64,000 nucleotides of DNA, taken from Phormidium tanganyikae FI6-MK23 (GTDB taxonomy: Bacteria > Cyanobacteriota > Cyanobacteriia > Leptolyngbyales > Leptolyngbyaceae). This document shows, one piece after another, positions 30,665-39,088 of the stretch. Under the pieces are notes generated by a model. The model had not been told where the DNA came from, searched no databases, and saw only the letters and a program-made list of their open reading frames with translations. The stretch covers positions 124,001 through 188,000 of the forward strand of contig JAHHHU010000001.1 in assembly GCA_019359175.1 (NCBI GenBank), in the 5' to 3' direction. The position numbers were made by a program, and so were the translations under genes. The stretch's first letter is position 1. The number at the start of each line of letters is the position of its first letter.

Positions 30665-31267
30665 TTACAGCCATTGATTGAGCAAATCGGGCGCTCTCCA
30701 AAGTAGATAAACAACGATCGCACAAATCGCAGTAATCAAGGCAGTGAAACCATAAGCCACACACATCAGCAATCCATCCGATTCGAGCATTGCGACAACT
30801 AAGAGCAAAATCCCGATCGTTGGAAATGGGTTCGTAAATGGAATCGGCGCAATTAATAGAATCGCTAACCAAGTAATACACAGTCCGTTAAAGCGCCAAA
30901 TCTGTGGGTTTGATGCGATTCTACTCAAACGAGGGCGCGTAATTTTTTCCAGAATGCGCGTCACTCGTCGGATATTTTTGAGCAATTGATTTGCGATCGC
31001 AGGTGGAAATCGAAACTGTGCGACTTTCTTCGGCAGCCAAGGCGATCGGCTCCCTAACGCCATTTGCATCCCTAAAACCACACACCCCGTTCCTGGAATT
31101 CCCGTGAGTCCAGGCGGCATCGGAAACAAGAACGGAATCACCAAGAGGGCAATGACGAGACAAAAGCCGCGCTCTGAAGTTTCAGCGAGAATTGAAGCGA
31201 TCGTTAAAGGTTCTTCAGAGAGCCGCTTCAGCAAAGATTCGATGTCTTGAGAAAAACGAAGGTGCAT
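30665..31267 (-). CDS. ExoD-family exopolysaccharide synthesis membrane protein
   Basis: A 200-residue integral membrane protein of the ExoD (PF06055) family: a soluble N-terminal helix region (SLLKRLSEEPLTIASILAE) and then about four hydrophobic helices, with PFLFPMPPGLTGIPGTGCV in the first loop. ExoD affects exopolysaccharide production in Rhizobium; the mechanism is unknown. It is on the same strand as the SDR gene upstream, separated by a hairpin, and as the aldo/keto reductase downstream (86 bases from its stop to that gene's ATG). It is probably its own transcript. Confidence 0.85.
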   Translation of the reverse strand: MHLRFSQDIESLLKRLSEEPLTIASILAETSERGFCLVIALLVIPFLFPMPPGLTGIPGTGCVVLGMQMALGSRSPWLPKKVAQFRFPPAIANQLLKNIRRVTRILEKITRPRLSRIASNPQIWRFNGLCITWLAILLIAPIPFTNPFPTIGILLLVVAMLESDGLLMCVAYGFTALITAICAIVVYLLWRAPDLLNQWL

Positions 31268-31280
31268 AGCTCAAAGAATA

Positions 31281-31323
31281 ATCCCGATACGAAGATTCTG
31301 ACGCAAATTCTTTGTATCGGGAT
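31281..31323 (-). terminator. Hairpin terminator downstream of the SDR gene
   Basis: A 10-bp stem (ATCCCGATAC at 31281-31290 with GTATCGGGAT at 31314-31323) with additional weaker pairing inside a 23-base middle. On the minus strand it is followed by TATTCTTTG. It lies 25 bases beyond the SDR stop. Confidence 0.65.
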
Positions 31324-31347
31324 CAGCTAATCCTCCGATTCAAGGAA

Positions 31348-32145
31348 TTAGTTTCCTGAACCGGGTTCGCTCAGTTGACGGTGCATCACAGCTTTCGCGG
31401 GTTCCGGTAACGCTTGAACAACCGCTGCCTGAACTTTATTCATCACTGATCCGCCTACGACTTCATCTTTGCCTGACATCAGCGCTTCAAAGCCCTGCTT
31501 GGCAACCTGAGCCGGATCGTCCTGTTTACTTGAACCTGCTCTGGTGTCATCCATGTCTGCACGATGGAAAAAGTTCGTATCGGTCGGCCCCGGCATCAAT
31601 GCGGTAACGGTCACGCCTGTATCTTTTAATTCCTCACGAAGTGCCTGCGAGAACGATCGCAGAAATGCTTTCGATGCGGCATAAACGGCTTCAAACGGCC
31701 CCGGCATCAATGCCGCGATCGAGGATGTAAACAAAATCCGACCTTTACGACGCTGTACCATTTGTGGCACAACGCGCTTGGCAAGATGCACCGAAGAGGT
31801 GGCGTTGAGGTCGATTAAATTGATTTCTTCCTGCAAGTCGGTTTCGATAAACTTACCGCCGATCCCTACTCCGGCATTAATCGCGATCGCTTCGACCGGT
31901 CGCCCCGTTGCTTGAATTGCCTGATAAAGTTTCTCGACTCCCTCGTATTTCGCCAAATCTGCTTCCACAGTCTCGACCTTCGCGCCAAACTGCTCGAAGG
32001 CAGGAGCCGCGATGTCGATCTTTGCATCAGTCGCTGTGACTACAAGGTCAAACCCGTTTTCGGCAAACTGCTTTGCAAGTTCATAGCCAATTCCGTTTGA
32101 GGCTCCGGTGACGACAGCAAGCGGACGATTCGATGAACTATTCAT
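31348..32145 (-). CDS. Short-chain dehydrogenase/reductase
   Basis: A 265-residue classical SDR with TGASNGIGYE nucleotide motif, AIAINAGVGIGG, catalytic Ser in ILFTSSIAAL and YAASKAFL (Tyr/Lys). It is not closely similar to the SDR at 16567. The C-terminus lacks membrane segments. Substrate unknown; sequences of this kind are often called NAD(P)-dependent oxidoreductases acting on lipophilic or steroid-like alcohols, but this is only by family. It lies 90 bases before purQ in the leftward direction, with an AAAGGAAC ribosome site, and likely forms its own unit ending at the hairpin at 31281. Confidence 0.86.
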   Translation of the reverse strand: MNSSSNRPLAVVTGASNGIGYELAKQFAENGFDLVVTATDAKIDIAAPAFEQFGAKVETVEADLAKYEGVEKLYQAIQATGRPVEAIAINAGVGIGGKFIETDLQEEINLIDLNATSSVHLAKRVVPQMVQRRKGRILFTSSIAALMPGPFEAVYAASKAFLRSFSQALREELKDTGVTVTALMPGPTDTNFFHRADMDDTRAGSSKQDDPAQVAKQGFEALMSGKDEVVGGSVMNKVQAAVVQALPEPAKAVMHRQLSEPGSGN

Positions 32146-32235
32146 TGTTTAAGTTCCTTTTAAAACGCTTCACATTCGTACTTTCATGCTAGAAAGGCAC
32201 TTTTGCGATCGCGTCTTTAAAAAGGCGTAGTTCAA

Positions 32236-32934
32236 CTAAACCAAAGCGGGAACCGCTTTCAGAATGCTTTCAAACAGTGCCAGTCCGTCCACACAGCCCA
32301 ATGCTCGATCGGAAGCGCGTTCCGGATGTGGCATCATTCCCAACACATTCCCCTGACGATTACAGATCCCAGCAATGTGATTCAGTGAGCCATTCGGATT
32401 ACTTTCTGGTGTGAGATTTCCACTCGGATCACAATAGCGGAAAAGAATTTGATCGTTATCCTCTAGCGCTTTCAAAGTATCTGCATCTGCGTAATAGCTT
32501 CCTTCTCCATGCGCGATCGGGAGTTCGACGACCTGACCTTTCTGATAGTTCTGCGTCCAAACTAAATCGTTTCGCTCGACTCGCAACGGAACGCGATCGC
32601 AAATAAAATGCAAATCCCGATTTCGCACCAGCGCACCCGGAAGCAGCCCCGCTTCAGTTAAGACCTGAAACCCATTACAAATTCCTAAAACCAGCTTTCC
32701 AGCATTGGCATGATCGATCGTCGATCGCATCACTGGCGAAAATCGCGCGATCGCACCACAGCGCAGATAATCGCCGTAGCTAAACCCACCCGGAACCACG
32801 ACCACATCAATATCAGACAAATCACTTTCTTCATGCCAAATCATTCGAGTCGGCTGACCGAGAATGCCTTGTGTCACCCAGGCAATATCGCGATCGCAGT
32901 TCGACCCCGGAAACACTAAAACGCCAAATTTCAT
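32236..32934 (-). CDS. purQ: Phosphoribosylformylglycinamidine synthase subunit PurQ
   Basis: A 232-residue class I glutamine amidotransferase that supplies ammonia to PurL in the fourth step of purine synthesis. Seen: [11 protein letters not shown] at the N-terminus, [17 protein letters not shown], nucleophile Cys in [11 protein letters not shown], and HGEGSY and [10 protein letters not shown] (catalytic His/Glu). Normal length. It is downstream of purS on the same strand, as usual, but a MITE-like element of about 100 bases separates the two genes. purL is not in the window. Confidence 0.97.
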   Translation of the reverse strand: MKFGVLVFPGSNCDRDIAWVTQGILGQPTRMIWHEESDLSDIDVVVVPGGFSYGDYLRCGAIARFSPVMRSTIDHANAGKLVLGICNGFQVLTEAGLLPGALVRNRDLHFICDRVPLRVERNDLVWTQNYQKGQVVELPIAHGEGSYYADADTLKALEDNDQILFRYCDPSGNLTPESNPNGSLNHIAGICNRQGNVLGMMPHPERASDRALGCVDGLALFESILKAVPALV

Positions 32935-32983
32935 CGTGCTGCTCCTTGTTAACGTAAATCAGATGTCAGATTGCTTGGGGTTA

Positions 32984-33070
32984 GCCCCCTAAATCCCCCA
33001 CTCGTGGGGGACTTCAAACCAAGAAAATTTCATTTCTCAAAGTTCCCCACTCGTGGGGGATTTAGGGGGC
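32984..33070. repeat. Copy D of the MITE-like repeat, between purS and purQ
   Basis: Two inverted arms (GCCCCCTAAATCCCCCACTC at 32984-33003 and its near complement at 33051-33070), each itself containing a small palindrome around CTCG. The outer ends are degraded: flanking sequence around 32968 and 33100 keeps only traces (AAACGAAGCGAATAAC). The element lies in the purS-purQ gap and should form a strong RNA hairpin in the transcript. Confidence 0.7.
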
Positions 33071-33097
33071 AGAAGTCGCCCAAAACGAAGCGAATAA

Positions 33098-33364
33098 CTA
33101 AACGGTTGCCAGTGCTTGAAGCTCGATCCGGTAATTTTCAATCACTGGATTCGCAAACAACTGATCACAAATCACATCGAGTTGCTCTCGTGCCGCCGTC
33201 TCGCTCTCGGCATCAAGCGACAATTCTACATACTTGCCAATTCTGACCTGCTCTACATTCGAGTAGCCCATGTGCGCCAATCCTGACTGTACCGCCGTCC
33301 CCGCTGGATCTAAGACCGAAGGACGAAGAGTAACATAGATCTGAGCTTGAAATTTTTGAGTCAC
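33098..33364 (-). CDS. purS: Phosphoribosylformylglycinamidine synthase subunit PurS
   Basis: An 88-residue PurS, the small bridging subunit of the PurLQS complex. Characteristic segments: YVTLRPSVLDPAGTAVQSGL, VRIGKYVEL and the C-terminal NPVIENYRIEL. GTG 33364 is chosen as start because it gives the standard length (about 85 residues); the frame continues upstream to 33427 but without homology. The zur gene diverges with 94 bases between starts. Confidence 0.93.
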   Translation of the reverse strand: MTQKFQAQIYVTLRPSVLDPAGTAVQSGLAHMGYSNVEQVRIGKYVELSLDAESETAAREQLDVICDQLFANPVIENYRIELQALATV

Positions 33365-33458
33365 AGCCGCTGTCCTAATGGTAAAACGTTCTGAAAGCCT
33401 ATCTATTCTAAGACTGCGGTGATTCAAAACGGCATTGATCTCTACAATTTATCTCGAC

Positions 33459-33848
33459 ATGAAAGCACAACATACCCGAAGCCAAGACCGCATTTTGAAT
33501 ATTCTCAAGAGCCTTAATCGATCGATATCCGCTCAAGATCTCTACGTCGAGTTGCGGAACCGCGATCAAAGTATGGGATTGGCAACCGTGTATCGAGCTT
33601 TAGAAGGCTTGAAACTCGAAGGAATGGTACAAGTGCGAACGCTTTCAAATGGTGAATCGCTTTACGGTTTGATTCAAGAAGATCGGCATCATCTAACCTG
33701 TTTACAGTGTGGCGATTCAGTCCCGATCGATGAATGCCCCGTTCACGACTTAGAGAAACAATTAAACCAATCGCATCGCTTCAAGATTTACTACCACATG
33801 CTGGAATTTTTCGGAATGTGCGATCGCTGTCAACCCAAAGCAGATTAA
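33459..33848 (+). CDS. zur: Fur-family metal regulator, most like zinc regulator Zur/FurB
   Basis: A 129-residue Fur-family repressor. The N-terminal winged helix has the recognition segment MGLATVYRALEGL. The structural zinc cysteines are in LTCLQCG and CDRC, and the regulatory metal region HHLTC and YHMLEFFGMC follows. The sequence pattern (QSMGLATVYRALE, VQVRTLSNGE, ECPVHDLE) is what I recall for cyanobacterial Zur/FurB rather than FurA or PerR; that choice is from memory. Zur represses zinc uptake genes, none of which are adjacent. I see no clear Zur box in the 94-base divergent region. The stop overlaps the DUF29 gene by 4 bases. Confidence 0.85.
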   Translation: MKAQHTRSQDRILNILKSLNRSISAQDLYVELRNRDQSMGLATVYRALEGLKLEGMVQVRTLSNGESLYGLIQEDRHHLTCLQCGDSVPIDECPVHDLEKQLNQSHRFKIYYHMLEFFGMCDRCQPKAD

Positions 33849-34312
33849 GACCCGTAAAAATCTTCATCGAGAATCTGTTCGATCGAGTACGAGCGTTCAT
33901 TTGGATATTCGCTTTCTTCTGGCATTCGTACCCCAAAACGAGCGAGTTTGCTTTCTTTAATCGCGAGCTTTCTAGCATCTAAATATGCTTCTTCCAATTC
34001 TGCGATCGCAAACTTCGATAAAGAAGGAGTCGTTGCTAAAGCTTTAAGCACGCGCTGGCGGTGTTCAATCACTGAACTATACCAACTTGCTTTCATCATT
34101 TCTGGAGCATCATTCTGAACGCGCAATTTAAGCAAATGTACTAGCAAAACAGTCAAGTTGCTGATGAGCGCATTTTTTTCAGACTTTCCCAAATCAGTCA
34201 ATTCCTCGATCAAATGCTCAATATCCAAAGATTCAAACTTACGACTTTTGAGTTGCTCGATCGTTTGCTCAATCCACAATTGCAAATCGCTATCATACAG
34301 AGTGTTAGCCAT
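33845..34312 (-). CDS. DUF29-family protein
   Basis: A 155-residue protein of DUF29, a family greatly expanded in cyanobacteria with no known function. Typical segments are LYDSDLQLWIEQTIEQL, LDIEHLIEELTDLGKSEK and the tail region LARFGVRMPEESEYP. Almost entirely alpha-helical, without membrane segments or catalytic motif. It is convergent with zur and shares its last four bases (TTAA), and is otherwise alone. Confidence 0.87.
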   Translation of the reverse strand: MANTLYDSDLQLWIEQTIEQLKSRKFESLDIEHLIEELTDLGKSEKNALISNLTVLLVHLLKLRVQNDAPEMMKASWYSSVIEHRQRVLKALATTPSLSKFAIAELEEAYLDARKLAIKESKLARFGVRMPEESEYPNERSYSIEQILDEDFYGS

Positions 34313-34451
34313 TTTTCAAATTAGCAGTAGTAGTCCCTACCTTAGCTTAATCAACTCAAATCATTAGAGCAAAAACAAATCCTTCTAATGGGTCATGTGT
34401 CACTCGATCGTATCGATTTGTATGAATGCTGAACCAGCATAATCTAGATCT

Positions 34452-35513
34452 ATGCCTCACTTATTTGAGCCTTTGAATCAACGCGGTGTTATCTTTCGCA
34501 ATCGCGTTACTGTGTCTCCAATGTGTCAGTACTCAAGCCAAGATGGTTTTGCAAACGATTGGCACGTTGTTCACTTAGTCAGCCGAGCCGTGGGCGGAGC
34601 GGGGCTTGTGATGACTGAAGCAAGCGCGGTTGAACCTGATGGACGAATCACGCCTCAAGATTTAGGAATTTGGAAAGACGAGCAGATTGAATCCTTGGCA
34701 AAAATTGTCGAAATGCTGCACCGCAATGGAGCAATGGCAGGGATTCAACTGGCTCATGCGGGTCGAAAATCGAGTACTGCACCGCCTTGGGATGATGGAG
34801 CCGTGCTTTCAGAAGAGCAAGGCGGCTGGATTCCGGTGGCTCCGAGTGCGCTGCCGTATGAATCGGAAAGTGTTAACCCGATCGCATTAAGCATCGAACA
34901 GATTCAATCCTTGACGCAATCGTTTGTATTGGCGGCTCAACGATCGCTAAATGCCGGATTTAATCTCATCGAAATTCATGCGGCTCATGGCTATTTGCTG
35001 CATGAATTCCTTTCCCCGATTAGCAATCAGCGCACCGATGGATATGGCGGCAGTTTTGAAAATCGCATTCGGTTTCTGTGCGAAGTCGTCGAAGCGGTGC
35101 GAAATGTTTTACCGGATCAAGCGCCGCTCTGGGTGCGGATTTCGGCAACAGATTGGCTTGAAAATGGCTGGTCGATCGAACAAAGTGTCGCCCTTGCGGA
35201 TAAGCTCAAATCGCTGGGAGTCGATCTGATTGACTGTTCATCGGGAGCGGTCGCACCTGGGGAAAAGATTCCGATCGGGGCGGGCTATCAGGTAAACTTT
35301 GCCGATCGTATTCGACGCGAAACGGGAATCGCAACTGGAGCCGTCGGAATGATTACCTCACCCGAACAAGCCGATCAAATCATTCGCACTGGACAAGCCG
35401 ATATGGTTTTACTAGCACGGGAAATGCTGCGCGATCCGTATTGGGCAATGAGAGCCGCGAAAAAGTTGCGTCAGTCGGTTCCGTCTCCAGTGCAGTATGA
35501 ACGGGCTTGGTAA
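34452..35513 (+). CDS. NADH:flavin oxidoreductase of the old yellow enzyme family (YqjM-like)
   Basis: A 353-residue FMN-dependent ene-reductase. Diagnostic features: N-terminal RNRVTVSPMCQYSS (with the Cys that tunes the flavin in YqjM/thermophilic-type members), QLAHAGRKSST, the substrate-binding IHAAHGYLLHEFLSP with the His pair, NQRTDGYGGS, and the FMN-phosphate region. It reduces activated C=C bonds in vitro; the natural substrate is unknown. Length and motif order fit the class III enzymes. It ends 2 bases before the stop of the convergent PEP-synthase-like gene. Confidence 0.92.
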   Translation: MPHLFEPLNQRGVIFRNRVTVSPMCQYSSQDGFANDWHVVHLVSRAVGGAGLVMTEASAVEPDGRITPQDLGIWKDEQIESLAKIVEMLHRNGAMAGIQLAHAGRKSSTAPPWDDGAVLSEEQGGWIPVAPSALPYESESVNPIALSIEQIQSLTQSFVLAAQRSLNAGFNLIEIHAAHGYLLHEFLSPISNQRTDGYGGSFENRIRFLCEVVEAVRNVLPDQAPLWVRISATDWLENGWSIEQSVALADKLKSLGVDLIDCSSGAVAPGEKIPIGAGYQVNFADRIRRETGIATGAVGMITSPEQADQIIRTGQADMVLLAREMLRDPYWAMRAAKKLRQSVPSPVQYERAW

Positions 35514-35514
35514 G

Positions 35515-37692
35515 TTATCGATCGCGCATTCCCTTCAGTAACAATCGCTGTTCTGCACGCGCGATCGCACGATTTGCGACTTCTACAACAGGCAGATTTA
35601 CCGAAATCGCATCAATTCCCCATTCGATCCACCGATCGATTAATTCCGATGTGATCGTCGCCTGCGTTGAAATCGAACACGGAATATTCAAGCGATGAGC
35701 GGACTGAATCAACTGAGCGATCGCGTTCATTACCGCCGGATGAGCTTCATTAAACACCTTCGCCATTGTGCTTTGATCGCGATCAACTCCCAAAATCAAC
35801 TGCGTTAAATCGCTCGTCCCAATACAAATTCCCTGAACGCCTGCTTCGACGTAGTTCGGCAGCAAATACAACACCGAAGGCACTTCTGCCATGATCCAAA
35901 GCTGAAATGAAGCATGATCGAACAATCTAGCTTGCTCAACTCGACGACGACAAAAGACGAATTCTTCGATCGTCCGAACAAACGGCAGAATCAATCTCAG
36001 ATTAGAACATCCTGCTTCTAGTGCTTGCTGGAGTGCTGCAAGTTCGAGATCAAAGCGTTCTGGATTTTGGGAATAGCTGAAGGTTCCCCGCATTCCGAGC
36101 ATTGGATTTGTTTCAGACGGCGTGATCTGGAACTCATGCGATCGCAGATCCAAACTTCGATAAAACACGGGACGAGGCGCAAACGATCGTGCAAACTTCT
36201 GAATCTGTTGTGATAAGGAATCTTGATTAAAGTCCTCCAGCATTCCCCCTAGCATTAACTCTGATCTTAGTAATCCAATTCCGTCGATATTACTTTCTGC
36301 TGCATTTTCGATTGAGTCCAACTGGCTGAGATTAACCATCAATTGTGTTGCAGTCGCGTGCCAAGTCGTACTCATTGGCATTAATTTTGGTGGAACTTGA
36401 TCGATCTGAGCCGCGATCGTCACTGATCCCGTATTTCCATTTACAACGATCATCTCTCCGGTGTGAATTCGTTTCGTCGCCCCTTCCGCTCCGACGATCG
36501 CAGGAATTCCCATTTCTCGCGCCAAAATTGCTCCATGGCTCGTCATACCGCCCTGCTCAGACACGATCGCAGCCGCATATTTGAGCAATGGAATCCAACT
36601 CGGCAAAATCATCGGTGTTACTAGCACAGACCCCGCAGGAATCGGAGTCTCTGGCAATTTCAAATCGGTTAGCACGAAAGCGGGCGCGATCGCTTGACCA
36701 GGAGCGGCAGCCAGTCCTGCCACGATCGAGCGATCAGAATGAGAAGGGGCGGGATGTGGAAACGAGTTCACCAGCGAATCTGAATAGCGCACGGTTGTGA
36801 TGTAAAGCTGTGAATCGTAGAATTGCCAATCTAAAGCCGCAGGAAATTGAAGAGACTGTGAAAGTGAAAGCAGCGTTTCTCGTTGCAGAGGATTCAAAAT
36901 TGGAGCAGTTTCGTTGATTGCCGATCGCATTAATAGTTCAGTTTCGGCGCGAATTTGATACGAGATCGTTTGTCGTGCTGCTTGCTGAAACTGGATCTGA
37001 TCCTCAGAAATTTTGTGAATCTCCGGCAGCACTTCCCCCCGCACGATCGCGATATCTAATCCACGAGCGGCAGTAACTTCCCAATTCGGCGGATCACCTT
37101 GCAGCGATCCAGACGCGATCGCATTTCCAATTGGCTGAATCAACACCGCAAACTGAATCTGCTGAAGTTCAATTTTCGCGCCTTGCCAATAAACTAAGTT
37201 GCGTGCCCGAAATAGTTCTGCCCACAGTTGCTTAAGCCCGATCGCCAAATGATTGATCTCAGAACTACAAATCTGCGGCTCGATCAAATCGATCAGTTCT
37301 TGGCTAGAAGCATCAGACTCAAACGCGATCGACGGACGCAAAATTACAGCCGAACCAAAATCGGGAAATTGCGCGATCTCATTCTGAATTTCTAAAACCC
37401 AGGCTTTCGGGAGTTCAGCGTGTTGGATCGTTTGGCGAATTTGGCGTGCGATCGTTTGAAGCTGCTGCGAGTCTTCGAGATTCAGACGCAACGACGAGTA
37501 AGGCAAATCAGCAAACAACGGCTGCAACCAGTGAATCGTTTCGAGAAAATTGCGAAATCGGGCGGCAGAAAGCACCACACTCGGCAGCACTGGAAAGCCT
37601 TTTTGAGCAAACACGCTCAGTTGTAGCGCTTGTTCACCGACCTGCGACTGATGTTGTGATTCAATTCGATCGAGCGAGAACAGAGTTTCCAC
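35515..37692 (-). CDS. PEP synthase-like protein with degenerate catalytic residues
   Basis: A 725-residue protein with the PEP-synthase/PPDK layout: N-terminal nucleotide-binding part (1-300), swivelling phosphohistidine domain with EQGGMTSHGAILAREMGIPA (phospho-His near residue 387), and C-terminal PEP-binding barrel (GIGLLRSELMLGG, GTSDLTQLILGVDRDQ). The N-terminal ATP-grasp region reads VILRPSIAFESDASS, unlike the usual VRSSATAEDxPxxSFAG. In the C-terminal catalytic ICGQ region the expected Cys is Ser (S675), with a Cys three residues before. It may therefore be a partial or inactive enzyme or a regulatory relative; cyanobacteria carry such 'putative PEP-binding' proteins. It is alone on its strand here. 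Confidence 0.78.
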   Translation of the reverse strand: METLFSLDRIESQHQSQVGEQALQLSVFAQKGFPVLPSVVLSAARFRNFLETIHWLQPLFADLPYSSLRLNLEDSQQLQTIARQIRQTIQHAELPKAWVLEIQNEIAQFPDFGSAVILRPSIAFESDASSQELIDLIEPQICSSEINHLAIGLKQLWAELFRARNLVYWQGAKIELQQIQFAVLIQPIGNAIASGSLQGDPPNWEVTAARGLDIAIVRGEVLPEIHKISEDQIQFQQAARQTISYQIRAETELLMRSAINETAPILNPLQRETLLSLSQSLQFPAALDWQFYDSQLYITTVRYSDSLVNSFPHPAPSHSDRSIVAGLAAAPGQAIAPAFVLTDLKLPETPIPAGSVLVTPMILPSWIPLLKYAAAIVSEQGGMTSHGAILAREMGIPAIVGAEGATKRIHTGEMIVVNGNTGSVTIAAQIDQVPPKLMPMSTTWHATATQLMVNLSQLDSIENAAESNIDGIGLLRSELMLGGMLEDFNQDSLSQQIQKFARSFAPRPVFYRSLDLRSHEFQITPSETNPMLGMRGTFSYSQNPERFDLELAALQQALEAGCSNLRLILPFVRTIEEFVFCRRRVEQARLFDHASFQLWIMAEVPSVLYLLPNYVEAGVQGICIGTSDLTQLILGVDRDQSTMAKVFNEAHPAVMNAIAQLIQSAHRLNIPCSISTQATITSELIDRWIEWGIDAISVNLPVVEVANRAIARAEQRLLLKGMRDR

Positions 37693-37814
37693 AGCCTACG
37701 ATTCACAAGCATGATTTTTGATTGTACGAGATGCGATCCCGGAGTCTGAAATTCCTCAGAATAAATGAATGTTTGCGATCGGGCATCTTGAAGTTAGAGT
37801 TCTCATTGCTCAAA

Positions 37815-38477
37815 ATGTTCGATAAATTGTTCAACTTCGTTCTGAAAAAATCTTGCCCTTTGTGCGATCGCGCTACTTCTGAAACGTTTTGCCTCGATTG
37901 CCAGCGTCGTTTAGATCGGGATCGTTTCTCTCACCCCGCGCAGTTCTGGCAAGATCAGCCGAGAGTTTTCGTCTGGGGAAACTATACCGATACGCTCAAA
38001 CGCACAATTTCTAGACTGAAATACGATCGACATCCTGAACTTGCAACACCGCTTGGAGAAGCATTAGCGCGATCGTGGTTAGAAGCCTCGCTGACTCAAA
38101 ATAAACTCGCGATCGTTCCGATTCCAATGCACAGCGAGAAACAGCAGCAACGCGGCTACAACCAAGCAGAGTTAATCTCACGCGCATTTTGCAACATCAC
38201 CGGAGATTTGCATCAACCGTCAGGATTGCAGCGAATTCGAGCGACTGAAGCCCTGTTCAATTTATCGCCCCGACAACGAGAACAAACGTTGTCACAAGTG
38301 TTTGAAATTGGAAAAATTTGCCGCGATCGTCAAGTTCTACTGATTGACGACATCTACACTACAGGCGCAACCGCTCGCGCTGCGATTCAAGTATTACATC
38401 GACATCAAATTCGGGTGTTAGGCGTTGCAGTCGTGGCGAAACCGAGTTGGGATGTGAGAAGGGAGGCAAGAAAGTAG
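37815..38477 (+). CDS. comF: ComF-family phosphoribosyltransferase-like protein
   Basis: A 220-residue ComF homolog. The N-terminal zinc-finger-like cysteines are in CPLCDRATSETFCLDC. The phosphoribosyltransferase (PRT) domain has the PRPP loop VLLIDDIYTTGATARAA, and VPIPMHSEKQQQRGYNQAELI is the ComF signature. ComF is needed for DNA uptake in naturally transformable bacteria, and its enzyme activity is unclear. ATG 37815 fits the usual length; the open frame runs back to 37722. It diverges from the PEP-synthase-like gene. No other competence gene is near. Confidence 0.92.
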   Translation: MFDKLFNFVLKKSCPLCDRATSETFCLDCQRRLDRDRFSHPAQFWQDQPRVFVWGNYTDTLKRTISRLKYDRHPELATPLGEALARSWLEASLTQNKLAIVPIPMHSEKQQQRGYNQAELISRAFCNITGDLHQPSGLQRIRATEALFNLSPRQREQTLSQVFEIGKICRDRQVLLIDDIYTTGATARAAIQVLHRHQIRVLGVAVVAKPSWDVRREARK

Positions 38478-39088
38478 CCGCCCCATTTTATCTGACAACA
38501 TTACTATTCGTAAATGGAGGGATAAAAAGCGGCAGGATTAAAACGAATTTTCCTAAGTGATTTGCCTTCCCAAATAGTGATTTGCCTTCCCAAATTGATA
38601 GGCAAACAGTGGAATAAACCAAACAATTCCCATGATCCAAGTCTGGGGATTGAGTAAATGGATGCAGTTCACGATCAAGAAAAATTGATGTTCAGCAGAT
38701 TCACGTCTGAGATAATACATCAAAATCAGAATTGCGATCAGTCCGACAGTTAAAGATGCGATCTGTTTCCCTCACAAAAATGGATTTATAAATTCATGCA
38801 CAAAATCATGCGTTACTCGTAATCCCTTGCTATCGATCGACATTACAACCCGATTGATTACTTCTTGCCGTGTACTGTACGAGCGCGCTCCATGCTTGCC
38901 GTTGTGAGCCTATCACTTTCCCTCGTCTCGATCGTCGTTGTTCTCTACGATCGCTCCTTCTGATCTCTATTCACCTTAAAATTGCTATCGACAGAAATCT
39001 ATAGTGTTCCGCCAACTGCTCTTTATTCTCAAGCGTCCAATGGCTGTGTACGATAGAGGGTCAAGACCTATAGCAGAGCAGGTGAAGC
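38478..39088. other. Intergenic region between comF and the second phosphoketolase-like gene
   Basis: This 611-base gap holds the decayed membrane-protein gene in its left half. From about 38775 to 39000 short frames on the minus strand are broken by several stops. The last 90 bases should contain the promoter of the gene at 39089. No RNA gene or repeat family copy was seen apart from the 20-bp tandem repeat. Confidence 0.5.
38488..38771 (-). pseudogene. Decayed membrane-protein gene, frameshifted by a 20-bp duplication
   Basis: Reading right to left, codons from 38771 encode two or three hydrophobic segments (SLTVGLIAILILMYYLRR, then WIMGIVWFIPLFAYQFGK). A perfect 20-bp tandem duplication at 38556-38575 and 38576-38595 shifts the frame into a stop. 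Removing one copy restores an open frame to a TAA at 38488 with a sensible hydrophobic C-terminus (LILPLFIPPFTN). An in-frame TGA at 38772-38774 interrupts it on the upstream side, where about 40 more codons stay open. No start codon is evident. I do not recognise the family. Confidence 0.6.

Noticed and set aside
30579..30881. About 100-codon extension of the aldo/keto reductase
   Set aside because: It overlaps the 3' part of the ExoD gene in another frame and reads as low-quality, Cys-rich sequence. ATG 30578 has a ribosome site.
32971..33246. 91-codon frame covering the MITE-like copy near purS
   Set aside because: It translates the repeat arms and overlaps purS antisense. Repeat sequence explains the open frame.
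38775..38940. Minus-strand extension of the decayed membrane gene, possibly a transposase fragment
   Set aside because: About 40 codons remain open but no transposase or other motif can be recognised, and several stops interrupt it, so no family is assigned.
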